Below are positions 26,557 through 35,090 of a DNA stretch of 64,000 bases, piece by piece. The position numbers and the translations under genes are program-made. Source of the DNA: Streptomyces sp. NBC_00663. Its GTDB lineage: Bacteria; Actinomycetota; Actinomycetes; Streptomycetales; Streptomycetaceae. Numbering within the stretch: position 1 is the stretch's first letter; each line of letters starts with the position of its first letter. Location: assembly GCF_036226885.1 (NCBI RefSeq), contig NZ_CP109027.1, forward strand, positions 7,750,001 through 7,814,000. The letters are read 5' to 3'. The notes under the pieces were generated by a model that worked only from the letters and a program-made list of their open reading frames with translations, did not search any database and had not been told where the DNA came from.

Positions 26557-27816
26557 ATGGCCGCGGGCTACGTGGAGATCCTCAGGGCGAGGCATGCGAC
26601 GCGGCTGCTCGTCGGCACGCTCGTGGGGCGGCTGCCCAACGCCATCGCGGCGATCGCGATCGTGCTGTTCATCCGCGCGGAGGGGGGCACCTACAGCCTC
26701 GCGGGCGCGCTGGCGGCGGTGTACGGCGTCGCGAACGCCGTGGGCCAGCCGCTGCTGGGGCGGCTGGTCGACCTGTACGGCCAGCCGCGGGTGCAACTGC
26801 CGGCCGCCGTCCTGTCGGCACTGGCGATGACCGCGTTCGCGTTCACCGGGACCGAGACACTCGTGCTCTCCTACGTCGCCGTGGCCGCCGCCGGTCTGTT
26901 CACCCCTCCACTGGAGGGCGGTCTGCGGGCGCTGTGGTCGTCGGTCCTCCCCAAGGAGGAGCAGGTGCACACCGCTTACGCCATGGACGCGGTGGCCCAG
27001 GAAGTCATGTTCACCGTGGGGCCGTTGCTGCTGACGGTGTGCGCGTCGCTGTGGTCGGCGCAGGCGGCGTTGTTGCTGCTGAACGTCCTCGGAGTGCTGG
27101 GCGCGCTCTCCGTGGTCGTCTCGCCGCCCTCGCGCGCGTGGCGGTCGGCGCCGCGGGAGGCGCACTGGCTCGGCGCGTTGCGCTCGCCTGGCCTGCTGGC
27201 GCTGCTGGCGGCGTTCCTGTTCGTCGGCGCCGCGCTCGGTTCGGTCGCGGTCACCTCCGTGTCGTACGCGGACGGGCACGGCGGTGACGCGGTGTACGGC
27301 TGGATGATGGCGGGCCTGGGCTTGGGCGCCCTCGTCGGCGGCACGGTGTACGGCGCGCGGCAGTGGACCGGCGAGCCGGCGCGTCGACTCCGGGTGCTGG
27401 TCGCTCTTCTGGCGGCGTGTCAGTTGCCGTTGATGCTGCTGCCCGGCCCGGTTCCCATGGTGTTGCTGACGGTGCTCGCCGGGCTGTTCCTGGCACCTGC
27501 CATCGCGTGTGCGTTCGTGCTCGTCGACCGGCACGCTCCGCGCGGTACGGTCACCGAGGCGTTCTCCTGGCTCGTGACGACGTTCACGGTGGGTTCGTCG
27601 GTCGGAACGGGCCTTGCCGGGGCGGTCGTGGAGCGGGGCGGGGCCTTGTGGGGTTTCGCCGTACCGGGGGTCGCCGGGGGTGTGTCGCTGCTGGTTCTGC
27701 TGGCCACCGGACGGGTCCTCGCAGCTCCCGGCAGGGGGGCGGTGGTTGCGGCTTCATCGGAAAATGATCCAAACCGTGCTGCCGAACCCCGTTTCAGCAC
27801 AGGGGATCGGGCGTAA
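26557..27816 (+). CDS. MFS transporter
   Basis: Integral membrane exporter or importer of 419 residues with about 12 predicted hydrophobic helices. Cytoplasmic loops carry GRLVDLYGQPR after helix 2, matching the MFS loop 2-3 motif. A GGGAAGGGTGG site precedes ATG 26557. Its stop codon overlaps the -10 box of pafA, which begins 9 bases later. It is probably controlled by the divergent LacI-type regulator. With that gene it separates the proteasome core genes from pafA. The substrate is unknown. Confidence 0.85.
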   Translation: MAAGYVEILRARHATRLLVGTLVGRLPNAIAAIAIVLFIRAEGGTYSLAGALAAVYGVANAVGQPLLGRLVDLYGQPRVQLPAAVLSALAMTAFAFTGTETLVLSYVAVAAAGLFTPPLEGGLRALWSSVLPKEEQVHTAYAMDAVAQEVMFTVGPLLLTVCASLWSAQAALLLLNVLGVLGALSVVVSPPSRAWRSAPREAHWLGALRSPGLLALLAAFLFVGAALGSVAVTSVSYADGHGGDAVYGWMMAGLGLGALVGGTVYGARQWTGEPARRLRVLVALLAACQLPLMLLPGPVPMVLLTVLAGLFLAPAIACAFVLVDRHAPRGTVTEAFSWLVTTFTVGSSVGTGLAGAVVERGGALWGFAVPGVAGGVSLLVLLATGRVLAAPGRGAVVAASSENDPNRAAEPRFSTGDRA

Positions 27817-27825
27817 TGTTCACTC
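27814..27825 (+). promoter_or_regulatory. -10 box suggesting a leaderless pafA transcript
   Basis: TAATGT (27814-27819) is followed by 6 bases and then ATG 27826, with no ribosome site in front. The box overlaps the TAA stop of the MFS gene. A -35 is weak (GTTTCA, 17 bases upstream). Confidence 0.45.
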
Positions 27826-29187
27826 ATGGACCGCCGCATTTTCGGGCTGGAGAACGAGTACGGCGTCACATGTACGTTCAGGGGACAGCGCCGCCTGTCT
27901 CCCGACGAGGTGGCGCGGTACCTCTTCCGCCGTGTCGTGTCATGGGGCCGCAGCAGCAACGTCTTTCTGCGAAACGGCGCCCGCCTCTATCTCGATGTCG
28001 GGTCACATCCGGAATACGCGACTCCCGAATGTGACAACGTGACGGAACTGGTCACGCACGACAAAGCAGGCGAGCGCATTCTCGAAGGACTCCTGGTGGA
28101 CGCCGAACGACGCCTGCATGAGGAAGGAATCGCGGGCGACGTCTACCTCTTCAAGAACAACACCGACTCGGCTGGTAACTCCTACGGCTGCCACGAGAAC
28201 TATCTCGTCGCACGTCACGGGGAGTTCTCCCGGCTCGCGGACATCCTCATTCCGTTCCTCGTCACGCGGCAGCTTCTGTGTGGTGCCGGCAAGGTGCTAC
28301 AGACGCCACGGGGCGCGGTCTACTGCGTGAGTCAGCGGGCGGAGCACATCTGGGAGGGCGTCTCCTCGGCGACGACCCGCTCGCGCCCGATCATCAACAC
28401 GCGTGACGAACCGCACGCGGACGCCGAGCGCTACCGTCGTCTCCACGTCATCGTGGGCGACTCGAACATGTCCGAGACGACCATGCTGCTGAAGGTCGGC
28501 GCGACCGACCTGGTGCTGCGCATGATCGAGGCGGGCACCGTGATGCGCGACCTGACCCTGGAGAACCCGATCCGGGCGATCCGCGAGGTCAGCCATGACA
28601 TCACCGGCCGGCGCAAGGTGCGTCTGGCCAGCGGCCGGGAGGCCTCCGCGCTGGAGGTGCAGCGCGAGTACTACGAGAAGGCCGTGGACTTCTGTGAGCG
28701 CCGGGGCATCCGCACCGGCACCGTGGAGCAGGTCCTGGAGCTGTGGGGCCGCACGCTGGACGCGATCGAGGCCGAGGACCTCGACCGGATCGGCACCGAG
28801 ATCGACTGGGTGATGAAGTACCAGCTCATCGAGCGGTACCGGGCCAAGCACAACATGACCATGTCGCATCCGCGGGTCGCGCAGATAGACCTCGCGTATC
28901 ACGACATCCACCGCCGTCGTGGGCTGTACTACCTTCTGGAGCGGAAGGGGCAAGCGGCCCGTATCTGCAACGACTTGAAGATCTTCGAGGGCAAGTCCGT
29001 GCCCCCGCAGACCACTCGGGCCCGTCTTCGCGGTGACTTCATCCGCCGGGCCCAGGAGCAGCGGCGGGACTTCACGGTCGACTGGGTCCATCTCAAGCTG
29101 AACGACCAGGCGCAGCGCACGGTGTTGTGCAAGGACCCGTTCCGTTCGGTGGACGATCGGGTGGAGAAGCTGATCGCCGGTATGTGA
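27826..29187 (+). CDS. pafA: Pup-protein ligase
   Basis: ATP-dependent ligase that joins the C-terminal Glu of Pup to substrate lysines. The 453-residue protein is glutamine-synthetase-like and homologous to Dop, but lacks the Dop loop. Metal-site Glu9 is in IFGLENEYG, catalytic Asp57 in LYLDVGSHPEYATPE, and nucleotide-site residues in RPIINTRDEPHADAE. The C-terminal PafA domain is intact (DFTVDWVHLKLNDQAQRTVL). It is separated from dop/pup/prc by a lacI/MFS pair and closed by a strong hairpin at 29224. Confidence 0.97.
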   Translation: MDRRIFGLENEYGVTCTFRGQRRLSPDEVARYLFRRVVSWGRSSNVFLRNGARLYLDVGSHPEYATPECDNVTELVTHDKAGERILEGLLVDAERRLHEEGIAGDVYLFKNNTDSAGNSYGCHENYLVARHGEFSRLADILIPFLVTRQLLCGAGKVLQTPRGAVYCVSQRAEHIWEGVSSATTRSRPIINTRDEPHADAERYRRLHVIVGDSNMSETTMLLKVGATDLVLRMIEAGTVMRDLTLENPIRAIREVSHDITGRRKVRLASGREASALEVQREYYEKAVDFCERRGIRTGTVEQVLELWGRTLDAIEAEDLDRIGTEIDWVMKYQLIERYRAKHNMTMSHPRVAQIDLAYHDIHRRRGLYYLLERKGQAARICNDLKIFEGKSVPPQTTRARLRGDFIRRAQEQRRDFTVDWVHLKLNDQAQRTVLCKDPFRSVDDRVEKLIAGM

Positions 29188-29223
29188 GTCAGGTGTTCCG
29201 GCCGGATTGCCGGAACGCAACAC

Positions 29224-29252
29224 GGGCGCCGTACGTTTTCCGTACGGCGCCC
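29224..29252 (+). terminator. Terminator after pafA
   Basis: GGGCGCCGTACG / CGTACGGCGCCC, a perfect 12-bp stem with TTTTC loop, followed by TTCTC. A smaller hairpin (TTCCGGC / GCCGGAA, 29196-29215) precedes it. Confidence 0.85.
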
Positions 29253-29315
29253 TTCTCACGCCGTAGAGTTGCGCGCACGCCATCAACAAGATCGATCGAT
29301 TACGAGGCCTCCACC

Positions 29316-30326
29316 GTGCGCCGACGCTCACTTCTCATTGCCGTACCCGCAGGAATGGCCACGCTCGCGGCGTGCAACGACGACGAGGGGGCGAGCGAGT
29401 CCAAGGCGAGCGACAGCCCTTCCCCCTCGCCGTCGGCGTCGGCGACGTCCGCCGCGCCGGCGCCGAAGATCGTCGACGGTCCGCTGCCGGCGATCACGGC
29501 GGGGACCAAGTTCGGCGAGAAGCCCACGGTCGCCAAGGGCAGCGGTGACCCGTCCGACCAGGTCGCGGTGAAGACGGTGATCGCGGGCAACGGTCAGACG
29601 GTCGCGGAGAACGACTTCATCCAGGCGAACTACCTGGGTCAGATCTGGGACACGGCGAAGGTCTTCGACAATTCCTACGACCGTAAGACGCCGCTGGTGA
29701 TCCAGCTCGCGCAGAGCGCGATCATCGACAGCTGGCGTTACGCCCTGGCGGGCAAGAAGGCGGGCAGCCGGGTGCTGCTGTCCACCGCGCCCACGTGGGG
29801 GTACGGCAAGCAGGGCAACTCGTCGGCGGGGATCAAGGGCACCGACACGCTGGTCTTCGTGGTCGACATCGAGGGCACGTTCAACGCCAAGAGCTCGGCC
29901 AAGGGCAAGACGGTCGCCCAGGACGACGCCGACCTGCCGAAGGTGGGCGACAACACCGACGGCAAGGCGCCGACCATCGACGTCCCCAAGGCGGACGCGC
30001 CGAAGAAGCTGGTCGCGGAGTACGTGATCGAGGGTGACGGTGACGAGGTCAAGGCGGAGAACACCGTGCTCGTCCAGTACAAGGGCGTGCTGTGGGACAC
30101 CGGCAAGGAGTTCGACTCGACGTACAGCCGCAAGGCGCTGACGTCGTTCTCGCTCCAGCAGGTCGTCAAGGGCTGGGCGCAGGGTCTGACCGGCAAGAAG
30201 GTCGGCAGCCGCGTCCTCATCGTGATCCCGCCGGACCTGGGCTACGGCGACAACCCGCCGAGCGGCAGCGGCATCTCGAAGGACTCGACGCTGGTCTTCA
30301 CCGTGGACATCCTCGCGAAGATGTGA
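29316..30326 (+). CDS. FKBP-type peptidyl-prolyl isomerase lipoprotein with two domains
   Basis: Exported prolyl isomerase of 336 residues. The N-terminus VRRRSLLIAVPAGMATLAAC has an RRRSLL stretch and a lipobox with Cys20, so it may be Tat-exported and lipidated. A Ser/Pro/Ala linker follows, then two FKBP domains (about 75-185 and 230-336). The second keeps the conserved core better (QVVKGWAQGLTGKKVGSR and DLGYGDNPP); in the first, several active-site residues have changed (AIIDSWRYALAGKK). GTG 29316 sits 8 bases after ACGAGG. It precedes a cytosolic FKBP gene. Confidence 0.9.
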   Translation: MRRRSLLIAVPAGMATLAACNDDEGASESKASDSPSPSPSASATSAAPAPKIVDGPLPAITAGTKFGEKPTVAKGSGDPSDQVAVKTVIAGNGQTVAENDFIQANYLGQIWDTAKVFDNSYDRKTPLVIQLAQSAIIDSWRYALAGKKAGSRVLLSTAPTWGYGKQGNSSAGIKGTDTLVFVVDIEGTFNAKSSAKGKTVAQDDADLPKVGDNTDGKAPTIDVPKADAPKKLVAEYVIEGDGDEVKAENTVLVQYKGVLWDTGKEFDSTYSRKALTSFSLQQVVKGWAQGLTGKKVGSRVLIVIPPDLGYGDNPPSGSGISKDSTLVFTVDILAKM

Positions 30327-30387
30327 CGCCTGCCAGGATGTAAGACTGTCCCTGTTGCCTTTCCGTGAACAAGCAGGAGCTAGTGAC

Positions 30388-30759
30388 GTGAGCATCGACA
30401 AGCCCGAGATCGACTTCCCGGACGGCGCGCCTCCGGCGGACCTCGAGATCAAGGACATCTGGGAGGGCGACGGCGAGGTCGCGCAGGCCGGTCAGAACGT
30501 GACCGTGCACTACGTGGGTGTCGCCTTCAGCACCGGCGAGGAGTTCGACGCCAGCTGGAACCGCGGTACGCCGTTCAAGTTCCCGCTCGGTGGCGGCCGG
30601 GTCATCAAGGGCTGGGACCAGGGCGTGCAGGGCATGAAGGTCGGCGGCCGTCGTCAGCTGACCATCCCCGCGCACCTCGCCTACGGCAACCAGAGCCCGA
30701 CCCCGGCGATCAAGCCGGGCGAGACGCTGATCTTCGTGGTCGACCTGATCGCCGTCTGA
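30388..30759 (+). CDS. Cytosolic FKBP-type peptidyl-prolyl isomerase
   Basis: Single-domain FKBP of 123 residues that speeds prolyl cis-trans isomerisation in folding proteins. The family core is intact: VTVHYVGVAFSTGEEFDASW, GGGRVIKGWDQGVQGMKVGGRR and LAYGNQSP. GTG 30388 follows CAGGAGC. It lies 61 bases after the lipoprotein FKBP, is likely in the same transcript, and is closed by the hairpin at 30808. Confidence 0.95.
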   Translation: MSIDKPEIDFPDGAPPADLEIKDIWEGDGEVAQAGQNVTVHYVGVAFSTGEEFDASWNRGTPFKFPLGGGRVIKGWDQGVQGMKVGGRRQLTIPAHLAYGNQSPTPAIKPGETLIFVVDLIAV

Positions 30760-30807
30760 TCGTCCTGTCTGACGTGTGATCGTCACACGATCGGTCTCGA
30801 TCAGCTG

Positions 30808-30835
30808 GGGCCCATGCCTGTCCGGGCATGGGCCC
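30808..30835 (+). terminator. Terminator between FKBP and pafB
   Basis: GGGCCCATGCC pairs with GGCATGGGCCC around a 6-base loop, then TCGGCTTTT follows. Confidence 0.85.
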
Positions 30836-30842
30836 TCGGCTT

Positions 30843-30870
30843 TTGCCACGCCACCGCGGGGCGGTACGGT
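30843..30870 (+). promoter_or_regulatory. Candidate pafB promoter
   Basis: TTGCCA (30843-30848), 16 bases, TACGGT (30865-30870), matching the main-sigma pattern. It begins just after the upstream terminator and 38 bases before the pafB start, so pafBC has its own promoter. Confidence 0.5.
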
Positions 30871-30907
30871 CATCGTCGTTAGCACCATAGGGAGGCGAAG
30901 GGCGTCG

Positions 30908-31861
30908 ATGGCCATTGCCAAGGCCGAGCGGCTGATGAACCTGGCGCTGTGTCTGCTGGGCACGCGCAGGCCGCTCAGCAAGCGTGAGCTGCGTGAGTCC
31001 ATCGAGGCCTACCTCGAAGCCAGTTCCGATGACTCCTTCAACCGGATGTTCGAGCGCGACAAGGACGATCTGCGCGAACTCGGGCTCGTCATCGAGACCG
31101 TGGAGAACCTCGACGGCGAGGTCGGCTATCTCGCCCGCCGGGACAGCAACCGGCTGCCGCCCATCACCCTCGACGCCGAGGAGGCCGCGGCCCTGGGCCT
31201 GGCCGCCAAGGTGTGGCAGCAGGCGCGCCTCGCGGGCGCGGCCAGCGGCGCCCTTCAGAAGCTGCGCGCGGCCGGACTGCCGGAGGACGTCGACCCGTAC
31301 GAGGCGCACGGCGCCCTGGAGCCCCGTATCCCGGTGCACGAGGCGGCGTTCGAGCCGCTGATGCTGGCCTGCCGCGACCGTCGCCCGGTCGTCTTCGACT
31401 ACCGCAAGGCCACCGCCGCCCACCCCGAGACCCGGCATGTGGAGCCGTGGGCCCTGGAGTGCTGGCGCGGGCACTGGTATCTGGCGGGCTGGGACCGCGA
31501 CCGGGGTGCCGAGCGGGTCTTCCGGCTGTCGCGGATCACCGGCAAGGTGCGCTCGCGCGGCAGCAGCTTCACCGCGTCGGTGCCCGATGTCGTCACCGTC
31601 CGGGAGACCGTCGCGAGCTGGGCCGGGGAGACCGCCGACCGCAGCGCGCTGATCCGGCTGCGCACGGACGCCGGCTATCCGCTGCGGGCCAAGGCCACCG
31701 CGGTGCGGGAACTCGGGGACGGCTGGGACGAGTTGGAGATTCCGTACGGCCACGGGCTGGACGCCTGGCTGGTGGAGTTCGGTCCTGACGTGGTCGTTCT
31801 GGAGCCGGCCGAGCTGCGGGCCGACGTGGTGGACCGGCTGCGTGCCGTGGCCAAGGGCTGA
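30908..31861 (+). CDS. pafB: WYL-domain DNA-damage regulator PafB
   Basis: Half of the PafBC heterodimer, which in mycobacteria activates LexA-independent DNA-repair promoters. The 317-residue protein has an N-terminal winged helix (RLMNLALCLLGTRRPLSKRE, RMFERDKDDLRELGL), a WYL domain with the name-giving residues in HWYLAGWDRDRG (near 195-205), and a C-terminal WCX extension. ATG 30908 follows GGGAGGCG. It lies 19 bases before pafC. Unlike many actinobacteria, pafBC is separated here from pafA by two FKBP genes and a terminator, so it is regulated apart from the proteasome genes. Confidence 0.95.
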   Translation: MAIAKAERLMNLALCLLGTRRPLSKRELRESIEAYLEASSDDSFNRMFERDKDDLRELGLVIETVENLDGEVGYLARRDSNRLPPITLDAEEAAALGLAAKVWQQARLAGAASGALQKLRAAGLPEDVDPYEAHGALEPRIPVHEAAFEPLMLACRDRRPVVFDYRKATAAHPETRHVEPWALECWRGHWYLAGWDRDRGAERVFRLSRITGKVRSRGSSFTASVPDVVTVRETVASWAGETADRSALIRLRTDAGYPLRAKATAVRELGDGWDELEIPYGHGLDAWLVEFGPDVVVLEPAELRADVVDRLRAVAKG

Positions 31862-31880
31862 GGGGGAGCGGGAAACAACT

Positions 31881-32909
31881 GTGGCAGGCAAACCGGTCAG
31901 GCCCGTCAACGCCATCGACCAGACCCGGCGGATGCTGTCCCTGGTGACCTATCTCAAGGAGCGGCCCGGTGCGCGCGTCGAGGACGTGGCCCGTGCCTTC
32001 GGGATCACCGAGGACGAGCTGGTCTCCGACCTCGATGTGCTGCCCATGTGCGGCACCAGCTTCCGGGGCGGTGACCTCCTCGACATCGACACCGACGGTG
32101 AGCGCATCTGGTGGCACAACCCGGCCGCGCTCGGTGAGGAGACCGCCGAGCCGCTGAGGCTCGCCGCCGACGAGGCCACCGCGCTGCTCGTCGCCGCCCG
32201 CGCGGTGTCCACGCTGCCCGGTCTGCGCGAGAGCGACCGGCAGGCTCTGCTGCGGGCCACCGCCAAGGTGGAGGCCGCCGCCGGTGAGCAGGCGGGGGCG
32301 AGTTCCCGGCTGTCGGTGACCTTCGAGTCGGAGGGCGGTGTCTTCGCCGACGTCGACCGTGCGATCTCCGAGCGGCGCCGACTGTGGATCCGCTACTACT
32401 CGCCCGCCCGCGACGAGCTCAGCGAGCGTGAGATCGACCCGATCCGCCTGGTCAGCGTCGGTCACACCTATGTCGAGGCCTGGTGCCGCCGCTCCGAGGC
32501 GCGCCGCACCTTCCGGCTCGACCGGGTCGCCGAGATCAGGATCCTGGACGAGCCGTCCGCGCCGCCCGAGATCGAGCTGCGGGACCTCTCCGAGGCGCTG
32601 GTGCAGCCGGCCGCCGAGGACCCGGAGGTCGTGGTCGAGGTGGGCCCGGGCGGGCGCTGGGTCGCCGAGTACTACCCGCACGACAGCGCGGATGAGCTTT
32701 CGGACGGCGGGCTGCGTATCACCCTGCGCACCCCCGATCCGGCCTCCCTGCGCCGGCTGGCGCTGCGGCTCGGCCGGGACGGCCGCATCGTCTCGCCGAG
32801 CGGGCTGGCCGACAGCGCCCGGCAGGCGGCCCGTGAGGCGCTGGCGGCGTACGACGGGGTCGAGGTGCGGGACGACGGGCAGTACGACAGGCAGGAGCAG
32901 GGGCTTTGA
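31881..32909 (+). CDS. pafC: WYL-domain DNA-damage regulator PafC
   Basis: Partner of PafB, 342 residues. The N-terminal winged helix (RRMLSLVTYLKERPGARVED, DELVSDLDVLPMCG) is followed by a WYL domain in which WYL is replaced by YVEAW (HTYVEAWCRRSEARRTFRLD), and a WCX tail. GTG 31881 lies 12 bases after GGGGGAG, 19 bases past the pafB stop, so the pair is co-transcribed. The WYL pocket is thought to sense single-stranded nucleic acid. Sequences resembling PafBC promoters occur at 14490, 36036 and 58507. Confidence 0.95.
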   Translation: MAGKPVRPVNAIDQTRRMLSLVTYLKERPGARVEDVARAFGITEDELVSDLDVLPMCGTSFRGGDLLDIDTDGERIWWHNPAALGEETAEPLRLAADEATALLVAARAVSTLPGLRESDRQALLRATAKVEAAAGEQAGASSRLSVTFESEGGVFADVDRAISERRRLWIRYYSPARDELSEREIDPIRLVSVGHTYVEAWCRRSEARRTFRLDRVAEIRILDEPSAPPEIELRDLSEALVQPAAEDPEVVVEVGPGGRWVAEYYPHDSADELSDGGLRITLRTPDPASLRRLALRLGRDGRIVSPSGLADSARQAAREALAAYDGVEVRDDGQYDRQEQGL

Positions 32910-33289
32910 GTGAGTCGGCTACCTCCGGTGCGGCTACCTCCGGGACAGCGATCTCCCGGACGACAACCTCTGGCACGACGACTTCTGGCACGTCGGCCTC
33001 CGGCACGGCTGTTTCCGGTGCGGCGGGGATGTCCGTGGCGGCCGCCTTCTCGGGGATGAGAAGCGTCTCCCCGATGGTGTTCCGGGCCGGCTGCCCGGAC
33101 TGCCGGGGGCGCTTCGAGCTGGCGGCGAGTGCCCTGCGGCTGGCGATCGGGGCCACCAGCAAGACCACGTTCTACTCGTTCACCTGCCCGGACTGCGGGG
33201 TCCTGGTGCGCAAGCCGGCGGGGGAGCGGATCGTGGAGCTGCTCACCGGCGGCGGGGTCAGGACACTGCGCCTTCACTCCACCCTCTAG
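32906..33289 (+). CDS. Small zinc-ribbon protein with Ser/Thr repeat N-terminus
   Basis: Predicted 127-residue protein of unknown function. The C-terminal half has two CxxC knuckles (AGCPDCRGRF and TCPDCGVLV) that probably bind zinc. The first 40 residues are low-complexity repeats of the kind TSGT/ASGT, encoded by imperfect 15-bp direct repeats. TTG 32906 overlaps the pafC stop by 4 bases (TTGA), favouring translational coupling. ATG 33029 or later starts would give just the zinc-ribbon part and cannot be ruled out. Confidence 0.6.
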   Translation: MSESATSGAATSGTAISRTTTSGTTTSGTSASGTAVSGAAGMSVAAAFSGMRSVSPMVFRAGCPDCRGRFELAASALRLAIGATSKTTFYSFTCPDCGVLVRKPAGERIVELLTGGGVRTLRLHSTL

Positions 33290-33299
33290 GGTCGACTCC

Positions 33300-33494
33300 A
33301 TGTTCTGGTCGATGTTCGCCGTCGCTGTGGGCTTTCTGGGGATCGCCGTGCTCGGCGTGCTCGCCGTCCGTGTCTTCCTGGAGGCGCAGCGTCTTGGACG
33401 GCAGGTGACGGAGTCCGCCCAGCGCATCAGCAGGGCCGCGGCGGACCTTGAGCAGGCCGCCGAGAGCACCGCCCGCTCTGTGGACGCGCTGTGA
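33300..33494 (+). CDS. Small single-span membrane protein
   Basis: 64-residue protein, too short for most gene callers. One hydrophobic helix (MFAVAVGFLGIAVLGVLAVR, about residues 5-24) is followed by an amphipathic, charged helix rich in Ala, Gln, Arg and Glu (FLEAQRLGRQVTESAQRISR). It starts 10 bases past the previous stop, in line with pafBC. The fold resembles small scaffold or DUF948-like membrane anchors, but no function can be assigned. Confidence 0.6.
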   Translation: MFWSMFAVAVGFLGIAVLGVLAVRVFLEAQRLGRQVTESAQRISRAAADLEQAAESTARSVDAL

Positions 33495-33697
33495 GTCCTG
33501 CTGTGCAGCGCATGTGAGTCCTGCGCCGCAAGCGTTTTGGGTCACTTCGCCCTGTCACCCGGATGGCATGGGCAGGTACGCTGCTGGTCGCGGACCGGAG
33601 AACGAGGCCCGGATCGCGGACCGGGAGTACGCACGGGGATTGCCTCACGTTTACCCCTGAGCGTTACGATCGCTGTCAACACGATCGTTCGGACACC

Positions 33698-33715
33698 TGT
33701 CCGACCGGTCGGACA
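33698..33715. promoter_or_regulatory. Perfect 18-bp palindrome upstream of tatA
   Basis: TGTCCGACCGGTCGGACA is fully self-complementary and lies 40 bases before tatA. A further half-site GTTCGGACA precedes it. A TTGCCT / TACGAT promoter pair (33640-33645, 33665-33670, spacer 19) would put the palindrome about 20-40 bases into the transcript. It is a probable binding site for an unknown regulator. Confidence 0.5.
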
Positions 33716-33755
33716 GCACCCCACTCCAGCCGCCTCGGTGAGAAGGTAAAGACTT

Positions 33756-34046
33756 ATGTTCGGAAGGCTCGGCGCCCCCGAGATCATTCTCATCCTCGTC
33801 GTCATCATCCTGCTGTTCGGCGCGAAGAAGCTTCCCGACATGGCGCGCTCGCTCGGCAAGTCCGCCCGCATCCTCAAGAGCGAGGCGAAGGCGATGAAGG
33901 ACGAGGGCAAGACCACCCCCGCCCCGGCCGACCCGCCCCACACGGACGACCAGCAGGCTTCGGCGCAGCGCATCATCCAGGCGTCTCCCGGTGACGTGAC
34001 CAGCTCCCGCCCGGTCACCGAGCCGACGGACACGACCAAGCGCTGA
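33756..34046 (+). CDS. tatA: Sec-independent protein translocase subunit TatA
   Basis: Pore-forming subunit of the twin-arginine export system. The 96-residue product begins MFGRLGAPEIILILVVIILL, a short N-terminal transmembrane helix, followed by the FGAKKLPDMARSLGKS hinge and amphipathic helix, and a polar tail. GAAGG before ATG 33756 is the ribosome site. It forms an operon with tatC 47 bases downstream; no tatB is present in the window. Confidence 0.96.
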   Translation: MFGRLGAPEIILILVVIILLFGAKKLPDMARSLGKSARILKSEAKAMKDEGKTTPAPADPPHTDDQQASAQRIIQASPGDVTSSRPVTEPTDTTKR

Positions 34047-34093
34047 CGCAGGGCCGGTGACCTCCGGCCCGCTGCACGAGATGGGAACGTGGG

Positions 34094-35059
34094 TTGCTGA
34101 AGTCTGCCCGCAAAGAGGAGAAGGATCCCGAGGGGCGGATGCCCCTTGCGGATCATCTTCGTGAGCTCCGCAACCGGCTTGCGAAGGCACTGCTGGCCAT
34201 CGTCCTCGTCACGATCGTCGCCGCCTTCTTCTACAACGACATCATCAACTTCCTGACGAAGCCGATCCTGGATTCGATCGGCTGCAAGCAGAGCTTTGCG
34301 GAGCTCGCCAGGTCGGGGTCCTCCGACGACTCCACCGTGAAGTGCGCCCGGATCACCATCAACGGTCTGCTCGCGCCCTTCAACCTGGCCCTTCAGGTCT
34401 CGTTGATGGCCGGTATCGTGATCGCCTCGCCGATCTGGCTGTACCAGCTCTGGGCGTTCGTCGCCCCGGGTCTGCACCGGCACGAGAAGAAGTACGCCTA
34501 CGCCTTCGTCTTCACCGGTGCCCCGCTGTTCGTCGGCGGCGCCTACTTCGCGTACTCGGTGCTCCCCACCACCGCGAAGGTGCTGATCGACTTCACCCCC
34601 AACGGCAGCATCGACAACCAGCTGCCGCTCGACGATCTGCTCCAGCTCGTCACCCGCATGGTGATCGTCTTCGGTCTCTCCTTCGAGCTGCCCCTGCTGC
34701 TGGTCTTCCTGAACCTCACCGGGATGATCACCGGCAAGCGGATGCTCGGCTGGTGGCGCGGGATGATCATGGGTATCACCGTGTTCGCCGCCGTCGCGAC
34801 GCCGAGCACGGACCCGCTGAGCATGCTCGCGCTGGCCGGGCCGATCTGGGTGCTGTACTTCGGTGCGACGCTGTTCTCCCTGGTCAACGACAAGCGTCGG
34901 CGTCGCCGCGACGCCCTGGGCCCCGACGACGACGAGGCCTCCGACCTGGATCTCACCCCCGAGGACATCGGCGAGGTCGAGACGGTCTCCGCGAGCCGGG
35001 GGGTGCCTGAGCAGTCGTCGGGTCCGGACCGGGTCAACGGTTATGACGACGTGACCTGA
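34094..35059 (+). CDS. tatC: Sec-independent protein translocase subunit TatC
   Basis: Receptor subunit that recognises twin-arginine signal peptides. The 321-residue product has six transmembrane helices and the conserved cytoplasmic N-terminus MPLADHLRELRNRL. The signature stretch WLYQLWAFVAPGLHRHEKKY follows helix 2. The acidic C-terminal tail (GPDDDEASDLDLTPEDIGEVE) is long, as in other Streptomyces. The only in-frame start near the homology is TTG 34094 with GGGAACGTGGG in front. Confidence 0.96.
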   Translation: MLKSARKEEKDPEGRMPLADHLRELRNRLAKALLAIVLVTIVAAFFYNDIINFLTKPILDSIGCKQSFAELARSGSSDDSTVKCARITINGLLAPFNLALQVSLMAGIVIASPIWLYQLWAFVAPGLHRHEKKYAYAFVFTGAPLFVGGAYFAYSVLPTTAKVLIDFTPNGSIDNQLPLDDLLQLVTRMVIVFGLSFELPLLLVFLNLTGMITGKRMLGWWRGMIMGITVFAAVATPSTDPLSMLALAGPIWVLYFGATLFSLVNDKRRRRRDALGPDDDEASDLDLTPEDIGEVETVSASRGVPEQSSGPDRVNGYDDVT

Positions 35060-35077
35060 AGATCGCGAAGCGGCTCG

Positions 35078-35090
35078 TAGGGTCAGCGAT
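35078..35090 (+). promoter_or_regulatory. -10 box suggesting a leaderless kinase transcript
   Basis: TAGGGT (35078-35083) lies 7 bases before GTG 35091, and no ribosome site is seen. The -35 (CCTGAA, spacer 17) is weak. Confidence 0.4.
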
